A program made the position numbers and the translations under genes. From assembly GCA_020444985.1 (NCBI GenBank), contig JAGRHK010000049.1, positions 1 to 8,691 of the forward strand: DNA of 8,691 nucleotides. The letters run 5' to 3'. How positions within the stretch are numbered: position 1 is the first letter of the stretch; the number at the start of each line of letters is the position of its first letter. Under the pieces are notes generated by a model that had not been told where the DNA came from, did not search any database, and was given only the letters and a program-made list of their open reading frames with translations. This stretch comes from Candidatus Competibacteraceae bacterium (lineage in GTDB: Bacteria > Pseudomonadota > Gammaproteobacteria > Competibacterales > Competibacteraceae). Positions 1 through 5,856 of the stretch are shown here, piece by piece.

Positions 1-169
1 CGGCGGCCAGTCGTTCATAAGCTTCCACCACGGTCGAGATCGAGAGCCGCATGGCTTTCGCCTGTGCGCGCACTGAGGGAAGGCGCGTTCCCGAAAGATA
101 GGCGCGGGAGGCGATCTTTGCTTGAATTTCCGCCACCACCGCCTGAATTCGCGTGCCACTTCGCTTCAT
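1..169 (-). CDS. GntR/MocR-type transcriptional regulator, N-terminal part (runs off window)
   Basis: Only the first 56 codons are visible, read leftward from the ATG at 169-167; the rest lies beyond position 1. The translation begins MKRSGTRIQAVVAEIQAKI and continues with GTRLPSVRAQAKAMRLSISTVVEAYERL at about residues 27-54. That is the winged helix-turn-helix signature of the GntR superfamily: the G-x-R-L-P-S-x-R turn followed by the S-x-S-T-V-x-x-A-Y-x-x-L recognition helix. The STVVEAYERL form is typical of the MocR subfamily, in which this domain is fused to an aminotransferase-like PLP-binding domain, but that domain would be outside the window. MocR proteins often control a divergently transcribed gene, here the EamA transporter at 288. 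A weak GGTTGA lies about 8 nt before the ATG. The GntR fold call is firm; the MocR assignment is inferred from the helix sequence and context. Confidence 0.8.
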   Translation of the reverse strand, partial: MKRSGTRIQAVVAEIQAKIASRAYLSGTRLPSVRAQAKAMRLSISTVVEAYERLAA

Positions 170-180
170 TTTTATCAACC

Positions 181-238
181 GTACTGGAATTATTTACATA
201 ACAGTTCTTTTTGATTGTATTGGTTTGTATCTGGTTTC
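181..238. promoter_or_regulatory. Divergent regulatory region with tandem direct repeats (candidate MocR/GntR operator)
   Basis: Between the divergent start codons at 169 and 288 lie GTATTGGTTT (217-226) and, immediately following head to tail, GTATCTGGTTT (227-237). A related GTACTGGAAT lies at 181-190. Direct repeats rather than palindromes are known as binding sites for several MocR regulators; the TauR site contains CTGGAC, which resembles the CTGGAATTA here. A weak promoter for the transporter, TTTACA (193-198) with TTGTAT (215-220) at a 16-bp spacing, would overlap the first tandem repeat, so binding there could block or position RNA polymerase. The repeats are directly visible; their role as an operator is inference. 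Confidence 0.4.
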
Positions 239-287
239 GCTATCCGTGGTGCTGTTTACTGTAAGCCAACTCAATCAGGAATTTCTC

Positions 288-1151
288 ATGGAAAAAACAA
301 CCAGTGGCTGGATCAACGGATTTATCGGAGTAGCGATTTTCGCGGGTTCGCTACCGGCAACCCGTGTTGCAGTTACCGATCTCAATCCCACTTTTCTGAC
401 TGGTGCACGGGCCACCATTGCGGCCTTGCTCAGTGCAGCATTGTTGCTAGCACTTCGACAATCCCGACCCAAGTGGACGGATTTACCCTCGCTGGCACTC
501 ACTGCCCTGGGTGTTGTGGTCGGCTTTCCGCTCTTCACTGCGCTAGCATTGCAGCAGGTCACAGCCGCCTATGCGATGGTCTTCGTGGGATGCTTGCCGC
601 TCTGTACGGCGATTTTTGCTGTACTTCGCGGCGGTGAACATCCGCGCCCACTCTTCTGGCTCTTCTCGGTCGTCGGAGCTGCCTTCGTGATCAGCTACGC
701 CGCACTGGGAAGCATGGGCACTTCGCTACAAGGCAGCCTGTTAATGCTGGCGGCCATCGTGGTGTGTGGTATGGGTTATGCGGAAGGTGCGCGCCTTTCG
801 CGCACGCTGGGAGGGTGGCAAGTCATTAGTTGGGCGCTGATTTTAGCGTTACCCATCATGCTACCGGTGACGCTGCTGGCGCTGCCCGCGTCCTTCGCGC
901 ATGTCAGCACCTCGGCATGGCTCGGCCTTGCCTACGTCTCGCTTTTCAGCATGCTGATCGGTTTCATCTTTTGGTATCGCGGCTTAGCGCAGGGCGGAAT
1001 CGCGGCAGTCGGTCAGATCCAGCTACTTCAGCCCTTCATGGGGCTTGGCCTTGCCGCGCTGCTTCTACACGAAAAGGTGAGTTGGGCAATGCTGCTGATC
1101 ACGCTGGGCACCGTGCTCTGTGTCGCTGGAGCAAAGAAATACGCCCGTTAG
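288..1151 (+). CDS. EamA/DMT-family transporter (RhaT/YdcZ-like permease)
   Basis: An inner-membrane permease of the drug/metabolite transporter superfamily, 287 residues, the usual length for a two-EamA-repeat protein. About ten hydrophobic helices can be picked out: for example near residues 9-28 (GFIGVAIFAGS), after the TGARATIAAL stretch, LALTALGVVVGFPLF, and in the second half ISWALILALPIMLPVTLLAL and AWLGLAYVSLFSMLIGFIFWY. The first repeat ends near residue 140 and the second near 285. The motifs TFLTGARA and QLLQPFMGLGLAALLLHE match the family's typical repeat starts and ends. The ATG at 288 is chosen because AGGA (277-280) sits 7 nt before it and because it gives a normal family N-terminus; the frame is open upstream to 153 but would add 45 unlikely residues. 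Substrate cannot be told; amino acids or related metabolites are common for this family. It is probably controlled by the divergent regulator at 1-169. Confidence 0.88.
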   Translation: MEKTTSGWINGFIGVAIFAGSLPATRVAVTDLNPTFLTGARATIAALLSAALLLALRQSRPKWTDLPSLALTALGVVVGFPLFTALALQQVTAAYAMVFVGCLPLCTAIFAVLRGGEHPRPLFWLFSVVGAAFVISYAALGSMGTSLQGSLLMLAAIVVCGMGYAEGARLSRTLGGWQVISWALILALPIMLPVTLLALPASFAHVSTSAWLGLAYVSLFSMLIGFIFWYRGLAQGGIAAVGQIQLLQPFMGLGLAALLLHEKVSWAMLLITLGTVLCVAGAKKYAR

Positions 1152-1231
1152 AACCAACATGCCGCACCCTGTTTATCCACCATGCCCGCCACCAAACCCA
1201 AAGGGTCCAGCGTAGTGCTGATATAGATAGG
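1148..1231 (-). pseudogene. Remnant of an IS1634-type (DUF4277) transposase N-terminus
   Basis: On the minus strand, codons from 1228 leftward to the TAA at 1150-1148 read I-Y-I-S-T-T-LDPLGLVAGMVDKQGAA-C-W-F-stop. The LDxLGLVAGMxDxxG pattern closely resembles the opening of DUF4277, the N-terminal domain of IS1634-family transposases, which typically starts with something like LDHLGIVAGxxDEIG. Only about 25 codons survive. There is no start codon in a sensible place and no downstream catalytic domain, so this is a scar and not a gene. Its upstream side runs straight into the IS200/IS605-type end at 1231, as if one element had landed on or recombined with another. The family call rests on one short motif recalled from memory, and a chance resemblance is possible. 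Confidence 0.42.
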
Positions 1232-1312
1232 ATTGACATCCTCCCCGCCCTGAAGGCCGGAGTCTCTCGCGGAGGAAATAAGCGCGTCCGGTCGCTTAGC
1301 GTTCCCGGAACC
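1231..1312 (-). mobile_element. Degenerate right end of an IS200/IS605-group (TnpB-type) element
   Basis: Read on the minus strand, the segment ends with GGGCGGGGAGGATGTCAATC, the well-known terminal sequence of many TnpB-carrying elements and of the 3' end of their omega-RNA guides. The terminal hairpin is present but decayed. Plus-strand CTCC (1241-1244) pairs with GGAG (1259-1262) and GCC (1247-1249) with GGC (1255-1257), around a TGAA-containing loop with an internal mismatch; intact copies have an uninterrupted CCCCGCCC...GGGCGGGG stem. Further in lie two more inverted arms: GTTCC/GGAAC at 1301-1311 and AGCG/CGCT around 1281-1296. No tnpB or tnpA frame can be read next to it, so this is a solitary end or scar. 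The end identity is strong; the inner boundary near 1312 is a guess. Confidence 0.62.
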
Positions 1313-1313
1313 C

Positions 1314-1322
1314 TGATAAAAT
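1314..1322 (+). promoter_or_regulatory. Candidate extended -10 element for the dus gene
   Basis: TGATAAAAT at 1314-1322 fits an extended -10 (TGn followed by TAAAAT), about 55 nt before the dus start codon. The matching -35 position (around 1294-1299, GCTTAG) is poor, which is tolerable for extended -10 promoters. It lies just outside the insertion-sequence end. The evidence is consensus resemblance only. Confidence 0.25.
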
Positions 1323-1377
1323 CACTTCATGCCGCCGATGGATACGGCGTTACCGATCACGAGTCCACTCCAATTCG

Positions 1378-2394
1378 ATGCGACACTTCTGGCAACACCT
1401 GAAACCACCCTTTTTCGTGCTGGCTCCGATGGCGGATGTAACCGACGTCGTCTTTCGTCATTTTGTGTTGCGCTACAGTCGTCCAGAGGTCGTATATACC
1501 GAGTTCATGGCTACGAAAGCGTTGTTGGCGCGCACCATCCCGGCGTCATTGCGCCAAGCGCTGTCGTTTTCGGAAAGCGAGCGTCCGATCGTCGCGCAAG
1601 TCTTTGGCGCAGAGCCGGCGGAAATGTTCGCCAGCGCGCAGCTCATTCGGCGTTTGGGCTTTGACGGGATGGACATTAACATGGGCTGTCCGGACCGCCG
1701 GGTCGAGCGTCACGGGGCGGGCGCCGCGTTGATTCGCGATCCGTCCCGCGCGCAGGCCCTGATCCAGGCGGCCAAAGCAGGGCTGGACGGGTTGCCGCTG
1801 TCCGTCAAAACCCGGATCGGTTATCACTCGATGGAAACTGCTGCCTGGATCGGCGCAGTGCTGGCCGCCCAACCGGACGTATTAGTGCTGCATGGCCGCA
1901 CCCGTCAGGAATTATCCGCAGTTCCGGCGCACTGGGACGAGATTGCTTTGGCTGCGCGCCTTGCGCATGACGCCGGGGTCTTGTGCGTGGGTAACGGCGA
2001 TATCCACAGCCGAGAACAGGGCGAAGACTACGCCCGGCGCTTTGGGGTGGACGGCGTCATGATCGGGCGGGGCGTATTCGGCAATCCCTGGGTTTTCGCG
2101 CCTCACGCCGACCGCAGCGAAGCCGAGAAATTGCAGGCGCTCGCGGATCTGATCACGCAATTCAGCGGTTTTTGGCAAACCACGAAAAACGACCAAAGCC
2201 TGAAAAAACATTTCAAAGCCTATGTCGCGGGTTTTCCCAGTTCCCCGGCGCTGTGCGGACGATTGCTGGCCAGCCGGAGCGCCGGCGAAGCGATCGACAC
2301 GCTAGCTGCGTATTTTCATCACCAGGGCTGGCCTTTTCCCGAGCCGGTTTACCGACCGACGCCTGAACCGCTGATCCACGCCACGCACGCTTAG
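1378..2394 (+). CDS. tRNA-dihydrouridine synthase, atypical Dus subtype
   Basis: A 338-residue flavoenzyme that reduces uridine to dihydrouridine in tRNA using FMN and NAD(P)H. Family motifs in order: LAPMADVTDVVFR near residues 15-27 (the FMN-binding first strand), MDINMGCPDRRVE at 98-110 with the family's catalytic Cys at about 104, SVKTRIGY (the conserved phosphate/substrate-side Lys and Arg), LHGRTRQE, VGNGDI, and MIGRGVFGNPWVF near the end of the TIM barrel. A shorter C-terminal helical domain follows. The GCPDRRVERHGAGAALI form and the opening FWQHLKPPFFVLAPM differ from E. coli DusA, DusB and DusC. They resemble Dus proteins I associate with candidate-phyla bacteria, so no symbol is given. 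The ATG at 1378 lacks a clear Shine-Dalgarno. It was chosen because it is the only ATG before the first motif and leaves a normal lead of about 14 residues. The gene ends with three consecutive in-frame stops (TAG TGA TAA, 2392-2400). Confidence 0.9.
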   Translation: MRHFWQHLKPPFFVLAPMADVTDVVFRHFVLRYSRPEVVYTEFMATKALLARTIPASLRQALSFSESERPIVAQVFGAEPAEMFASAQLIRRLGFDGMDINMGCPDRRVERHGAGAALIRDPSRAQALIQAAKAGLDGLPLSVKTRIGYHSMETAAWIGAVLAAQPDVLVLHGRTRQELSAVPAHWDEIALAARLAHDAGVLCVGNGDIHSREQGEDYARRFGVDGVMIGRGVFGNPWVFAPHADRSEAEKLQALADLITQFSGFWQTTKNDQSLKKHFKAYVAGFPSSPALCGRLLASRSAGEAIDTLAAYFHHQGWPFPEPVYRPTPEPLIHATHA

Positions 2395-2439
2395 TGATAA
2401 CCCCGGTCAAGCATCCCAACATCCCCGTCTTGCAACGAA

Positions 2440-2511
2440 TAATGATCCCGGTGGTTACTTGAGGATTTTCATAAAGCCCTGAAGACCCGCCTTGGTGTGG
2501 AAAAGCTGCAA
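2440..2511 (+). pseudogene. C-terminal fragment of an IS4-family (Tn5-like) transposase
   Basis: From codon 2449 the plus strand reads RWLLEDFHKALKTRLGVEK, then LQ. This contains R-x3-E-x6-K exactly (Arg 2449, Glu 2461, Lys 2482), the last three anchors of the YREK signature of IS4-family DDE transposases, whose usual form is RWLIEDFHKALKTG. The Glu is the third catalytic acid. The Tyr expected three codons before the Arg falls on 2440-2442, which is TAA, so a Tyr codon has probably become a stop; the next codon, 2443-2445, is TGA. Recognisable similarity stops after about 2511, although the frame stays open to the TAA at 2614-2616. The remaining bases up to the next gene at 2661 hold nothing else I can identify. 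It is a dead insertion-sequence scar between dus and the trehalose synthase gene. Confidence 0.65.
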
Positions 2512-2660
2512 TGTTGGCTAACCCTGTGGCGCGGTATGAAAAAACACGAGCTTCTCGTTCACCAGGCGTTCGCTGGTCACGTCAGTTGCCTGGATTTGGG
2601 TCATGATAAGTGCTAAAAGGTGGGGAACCCAGGATTCAAAACTTATCGAGAAACAATATC

Positions 2661-4928
2661 ATGTCTTCAGAAACCTCGCTACGCCTACCCAACGCCCTAC
2701 GCATGGGGCTGCTGGTTACCGGACTGGTAGGCCTGTTGATGGGCGTCCTGGCCTGGCTCCAGGTTGAGCGGGAACGTACTTCCGATCTTGATGAATTGGA
2801 TCGGCGCGCTTATATCCTGGTCCATCAGATGGCCTATTCGATCCAGGCGATTCTAAAATTGCCGGACAAGGAAGCGGCGGCGGCGCTGGGTTCAACGCTG
2901 GAAGGTTACCGACCGCTGATCGGTCTGGCCGTCTACCGTCCCGACGGGCGTCTGATTGCTGAAAGCCCGGATCTTGTGGGGTTTTCCAGCGAATTAAAGC
3001 AGACCGTGCTCCAGGCGATCTTGGAACCCAAGGATGTAGTCAAGACGCTGGAAACGCCGACCACGCAAATCCATATCGTCACTTCTGTCATCCGTACTGC
3101 CGAGGGCCAGCCGGAAGGGGTGCTGGCCGTCGTGCATGATCTAGCAGATGTGATGGAGCGCGCCCGAAATCGCCGTCAGCAATTTGTACTCTGGGGCGGT
3201 ATCATCATCCTGCTGCTTCTGACCGCAGTTGTCGCCGGCGCCTGGTTGCTCTACGACCGTCCGCTGAACCGAATGGCGGAATGGATGCGGCAATTGCGTA
3301 CCGGCGAAATCGATGAGCCCTTGCCGGTCGATCCACCGGTTGCGCGCCTGGCCACCGAGCGCGACCGATTGGCTGCAACGCTGCTGGCGAAACAAACGGC
3401 GACGCAAAAGCAAGCCCAGCAGAAGGCCCAGCAAACCCACCCGATCTGGTCCCGCACCCGCTGGCGCGCGCACCTCAACGACTGCCTGCGCGGCAGTCAT
3501 CTGCTGCTGGTCAGTCATCGCGAGCCTTACTTGCATGAACTGCAAAATGGTCAGCCGCACCTGGTGACGCCGGCGGGTGGACTGGTGGCCGCCCTCGATC
3601 CCATCATGCGGGCCAGCAATGGCGTCTGGATCGCCCATGGGGCCGGCAACGCCGACCGGCGGACGGTGGACGCGAAAGATCGGTTGATGGTCCCTCCCGA
3701 TGATCCGAGTTATGTCCTGCGGCGGGTCTGGCTGAGTCGTGAAGAAGAACATGGCTATTATCATGGCTTTGCCAATGAAGGACTGTGGCCGCTGTGCCAT
3801 CGGGCCTATGAGCGTCCGGTCTTCCGCGCGCACAACTGGGAGTATTACGTGCGCATTAACCGGCGCTTTGCTGAAGCGGTTCTGCAGGAAGCCGGTTCTG
3901 ATCCAGCGGTGGTGCTGGTGCATGACTACCAGTTGGCGCTCGTCCCCCGTTTGATCAAAGAAGCGCGTCCGGATCTACGGGTTGGCCTGTTCTGGTATAT
4001 TCCCTGGCCGGATGCGGAGACATTTCGCATCTGTCCTTGGCGAAATGAGCTGTTGAGCGGCATACTCGGCGCCGATCTCATCGGCTTCCATTTGCAGCAA
4101 TACTGCAATCACTTTATGGAAACCGTTGACCGGCTGATCGACGCCCGGCTGGACTGGCACCATTTTTCCATTGAATCCTCGGGACACCTTGCGCGCGTGC
4201 GTCCGTTTCCTATCGGGGTCGAAAACAAGATGGATCAGCCGATCCCAACCGGGGTCATCTTAGCCCAGCGCCTGGCCGACCTCCGGGATCGACATTCTCT
4301 GGAAAACCTGCGCATCGCGGTCGGCATCGACCGGATCGACTACATCAAGGGGCTACCGGAGCGCTTCAACGCCGTCGCCCGGCTTCTGGAACGCTATCCC
4401 CAATATCGGGGACGCTTCACGCTGGTGCAATTGGGCATGCCCAGCCGTATGCATATTCGCCGCTACCGGGATCATCTCAATGAACTGGAATCCCTGGCAG
4501 ATACCATCAACTGGCGTTTTCAGACCGCCTCATGGCAACCGATTCGTTTTCTGGTGGGCCAGCATGATCCGGTGACGGTTTACACGTTCATGCGCATGGC
4601 CGAGGTGAGTATTGTCAGCTCGCTGCATGACGGCATGAATCTGGTGGCCAAGGAATTTGTCGCAGCCCGTTCAGACCTGGATGGGGTACTGGTGCTTTCA
4701 GAATTCACCGGGGCCGCTCGTGAATTGGAGGATGCGTTAATCGTGAATCCTTACGATACCGAACAGTTTGCCGAAGCGATTTATCTGGCGCTGGACATGC
4801 CGGCGGATGAGCGGCGCGAACGGATGATTCGCATGCGGCGGCGGCTGGAAGAAAACAATACCTATCGCTGGGCCGCCGATTTCCTGACGGAGTTGACGGC
4901 CAAACCGGTAACCGACGAAGAGTCTTGA
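2661..4928 (+). CDS. otsA: Membrane-anchored trehalose-6-phosphate synthase (GT20) with N-terminal sensor/HAMP-like module
   Basis: A 755-residue fusion. Residues about 15-33 form one membrane helix. Residues 34-173 form an extracytoplasmic domain of receptor type. Residues 175-198 (FVLWGGIIILLLLTAVVAG) form a second helix, followed by a HAMP-like stretch from DRPLNRMAEWMRQLRTGE and a Gln/Lys-rich linker. The rest (about 270-740) is a glycosyltransferase family 20 domain, which makes trehalose 6-phosphate from UDP- or ADP-glucose and glucose 6-phosphate. Visible GT20 motifs: PAGGLVAAL at 304-312, HDYQL at 421-425, GIDRIDYIKGLPERF from 555 (Arg558 and Lys563 correspond to E. coli OtsA Arg262 and Lys267) and HDGMNLVAKE at 656-665 (matching Asp361 and Glu369). 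E. coli OtsA is about 474 residues and soluble, so the front 270 residues are an addition. ATG 2661 is preferred over an in-frame GTG at 2610, which would add 17 charged residues. No trehalose-phosphatase gene is present here. A glucosylglycerol-phosphate synthase activity is the main alternative. Confidence 0.85.
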   Translation: MSSETSLRLPNALRMGLLVTGLVGLLMGVLAWLQVERERTSDLDELDRRAYILVHQMAYSIQAILKLPDKEAAAALGSTLEGYRPLIGLAVYRPDGRLIAESPDLVGFSSELKQTVLQAILEPKDVVKTLETPTTQIHIVTSVIRTAEGQPEGVLAVVHDLADVMERARNRRQQFVLWGGIIILLLLTAVVAGAWLLYDRPLNRMAEWMRQLRTGEIDEPLPVDPPVARLATERDRLAATLLAKQTATQKQAQQKAQQTHPIWSRTRWRAHLNDCLRGSHLLLVSHREPYLHELQNGQPHLVTPAGGLVAALDPIMRASNGVWIAHGAGNADRRTVDAKDRLMVPPDDPSYVLRRVWLSREEEHGYYHGFANEGLWPLCHRAYERPVFRAHNWEYYVRINRRFAEAVLQEAGSDPAVVLVHDYQLALVPRLIKEARPDLRVGLFWYIPWPDAETFRICPWRNELLSGILGADLIGFHLQQYCNHFMETVDRLIDARLDWHHFSIESSGHLARVRPFPIGVENKMDQPIPTGVILAQRLADLRDRHSLENLRIAVGIDRIDYIKGLPERFNAVARLLERYPQYRGRFTLVQLGMPSRMHIRRYRDHLNELESLADTINWRFQTASWQPIRFLVGQHDPVTVYTFMRMAEVSIVSSLHDGMNLVAKEFVAARSDLDGVLVLSEFTGAARELEDALIVNPYDTEQFAEAIYLALDMPADERRERMIRMRRRLEENNTYRWAADFLTELTAKPVTDEES

Positions 4929-4931
4929 TCC

Positions 4932-5831
4932 ATGGTCCGTGATCAGCCCGCAGGCGATGCACCGTCGGCTTTCGCGCTTGAGCCGGGTGCGCTGTATGTC
5001 GTAGCGACCCCGCTAGGCAACCTGGAAGATATTAGTGCGCGCGCGCTGCGCATCTTGCGAGAGGTCAAAAGCATTGCTGCCGAAGATACTCGGCATACCG
5101 GGCAGTTGCTGGCGCATTTTGGCATCGCGACGCCGCTGTTCTCGCTGCATGAGCACAATGAGCGCGCTCGACTGGAACCGGTCGTTGCGCGTTTACGGCA
5201 AGGCCAAACGTTGGCGCTGGTCTCGGACGCGGGCACGCCACTGATCAGCGATCCCGGTTTCCCGCTGGTGCGCGAATTGCGCCAGCAGGGCTTGAAAGTG
5301 ATTCCCGTTCCAGGTCCCTGCAGCATACTGGCCGCCCTGTCAGTAGCGGGCCTGCCAACCGACCGTTTTATTTTTGAAGGGTTTCTTCCGGCTAAATCCA
5401 CCGCTCGCCGCGCGCGTCTGCGCCTCTTGGCGCATGAAGAGCGAACGCTGATTTTTTTGGAAGCCAGCCACCGGATGGCCGAGATGCTGGCCGATTTGGC
5501 CATGGCGTTTGGCCAGGAACGGTTCGCAGTCATTGCCCGGGAACTCACCAAACGCTTTGAGGAGGTGCAAGGCGGGACCTTAGATGAATTGATAGTCTGG
5601 CTGAGCGCTGATGCGAATCGTTGCCGTGGTGAATTTGTGGTGCTGGCGCATGGCGCGCTGGCCATAGCGAATGAAGTGGATACGCTGGAGACGCGACGGT
5701 TGCTGACCGCGCTGATGGAGGAATTGCCGTTAGGTCGGGCGGTCGCGGTCGCGGTCAAAGCGACCGGCCTGAAACGCAAAGCGCTGTATGAACTGGCGTT
5801 GCAGCTCGGAAAAGCGTTGCACCGGGATTGA
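4932..5831 (+). CDS. rsmI: 16S rRNA (cytidine-1402 2'-O)-methyltransferase RsmI
   Basis: A cytoplasmic SAM-dependent methyltransferase of the tetrapyrrole-methylase fold (299 residues) that methylates the ribose of C1402 in the ribosomal decoding centre. Signature motifs: LYVVATPLGNLEDIS at 21-35, AAEDTRHTG at 49-57, ALVSDAGTPLISDPGF at 95-110, VPGPCS at 126-131, FEGFLPAKS, and ASHRM in the second half followed by ARELTK. The match to E. coli RsmI is nearly colinear from memory, with about 15 extra N-terminal residues and a C-terminal tail ending in a basic helix. The ATG lies 3 nt after the stop of the trehalose synthase gene, with a GAAGAG-type ribosome site inside the end of that gene, so the two are probably co-transcribed. 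In E. coli rsmI lies divergent from lpoA; that neighbour is absent here. It converges on the signalling operon, with only 25 bp between stop codons. Confidence 0.95.
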   Translation: MVRDQPAGDAPSAFALEPGALYVVATPLGNLEDISARALRILREVKSIAAEDTRHTGQLLAHFGIATPLFSLHEHNERARLEPVVARLRQGQTLALVSDAGTPLISDPGFPLVRELRQQGLKVIPVPGPCSILAALSVAGLPTDRFIFEGFLPAKSTARRARLRLLAHEERTLIFLEASHRMAEMLADLAMAFGQERFAVIARELTKRFEEVQGGTLDELIVWLSADANRCRGEFVVLAHGALAIANEVDTLETRRLLTALMEELPLGRAVAVAVKATGLKRKALYELALQLGKALHRD

Positions 5832-5856
5832 TGCGTTGCTCATGACCGCACTCTCT

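Noticed and set aside
153..287. 45-residue N-terminal extension of the EamA transporter frame
   Set aside because: It would cover the divergent promoter and part of the regulator start, has no ribosome site, and the ATG at 288 with AGGA 7 nt upstream gives the normal family N-terminus.
1233..1238. Perfect TTGACA as a -35 box for dus
   Set aside because: It belongs to the conserved terminal sequence of the TnpB-type element, and no -10 lies 16-18 bp downstream.
1322..1360. Minus-strand frame ending VIGNAVSIGGMK-stop as a TnpB C-terminus
   Set aside because: No TnpB motif (DRDE acids or zinc-finger cysteines) is recognisable and the frame is too short; treated as chance.
1329..1664. 111-codon frame starting at ATG 1329
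   Set aside because: Overlaps dus in another frame, has arginine-rich random composition and no domain.
2610..2660. GTG start at 2610 for the trehalose synthase
   Set aside because: Adds 17 residues (MLKGGEPRIQ...) unlike a membrane-protein N-terminus; ATG 2661 leads directly into the first membrane helix.
3141..3923. Long minus-strand open frame opposite the trehalose synthase gene
   Set aside because: Shadow of a strongly supported GT20 gene; His/Gln/Arg-rich composition with no family motif.
4943..5779. Long minus-strand open frame opposite rsmI
   Set aside because: Codon-bias shadow of rsmI: serine/arginine-rich, no motifs, no ribosome site.
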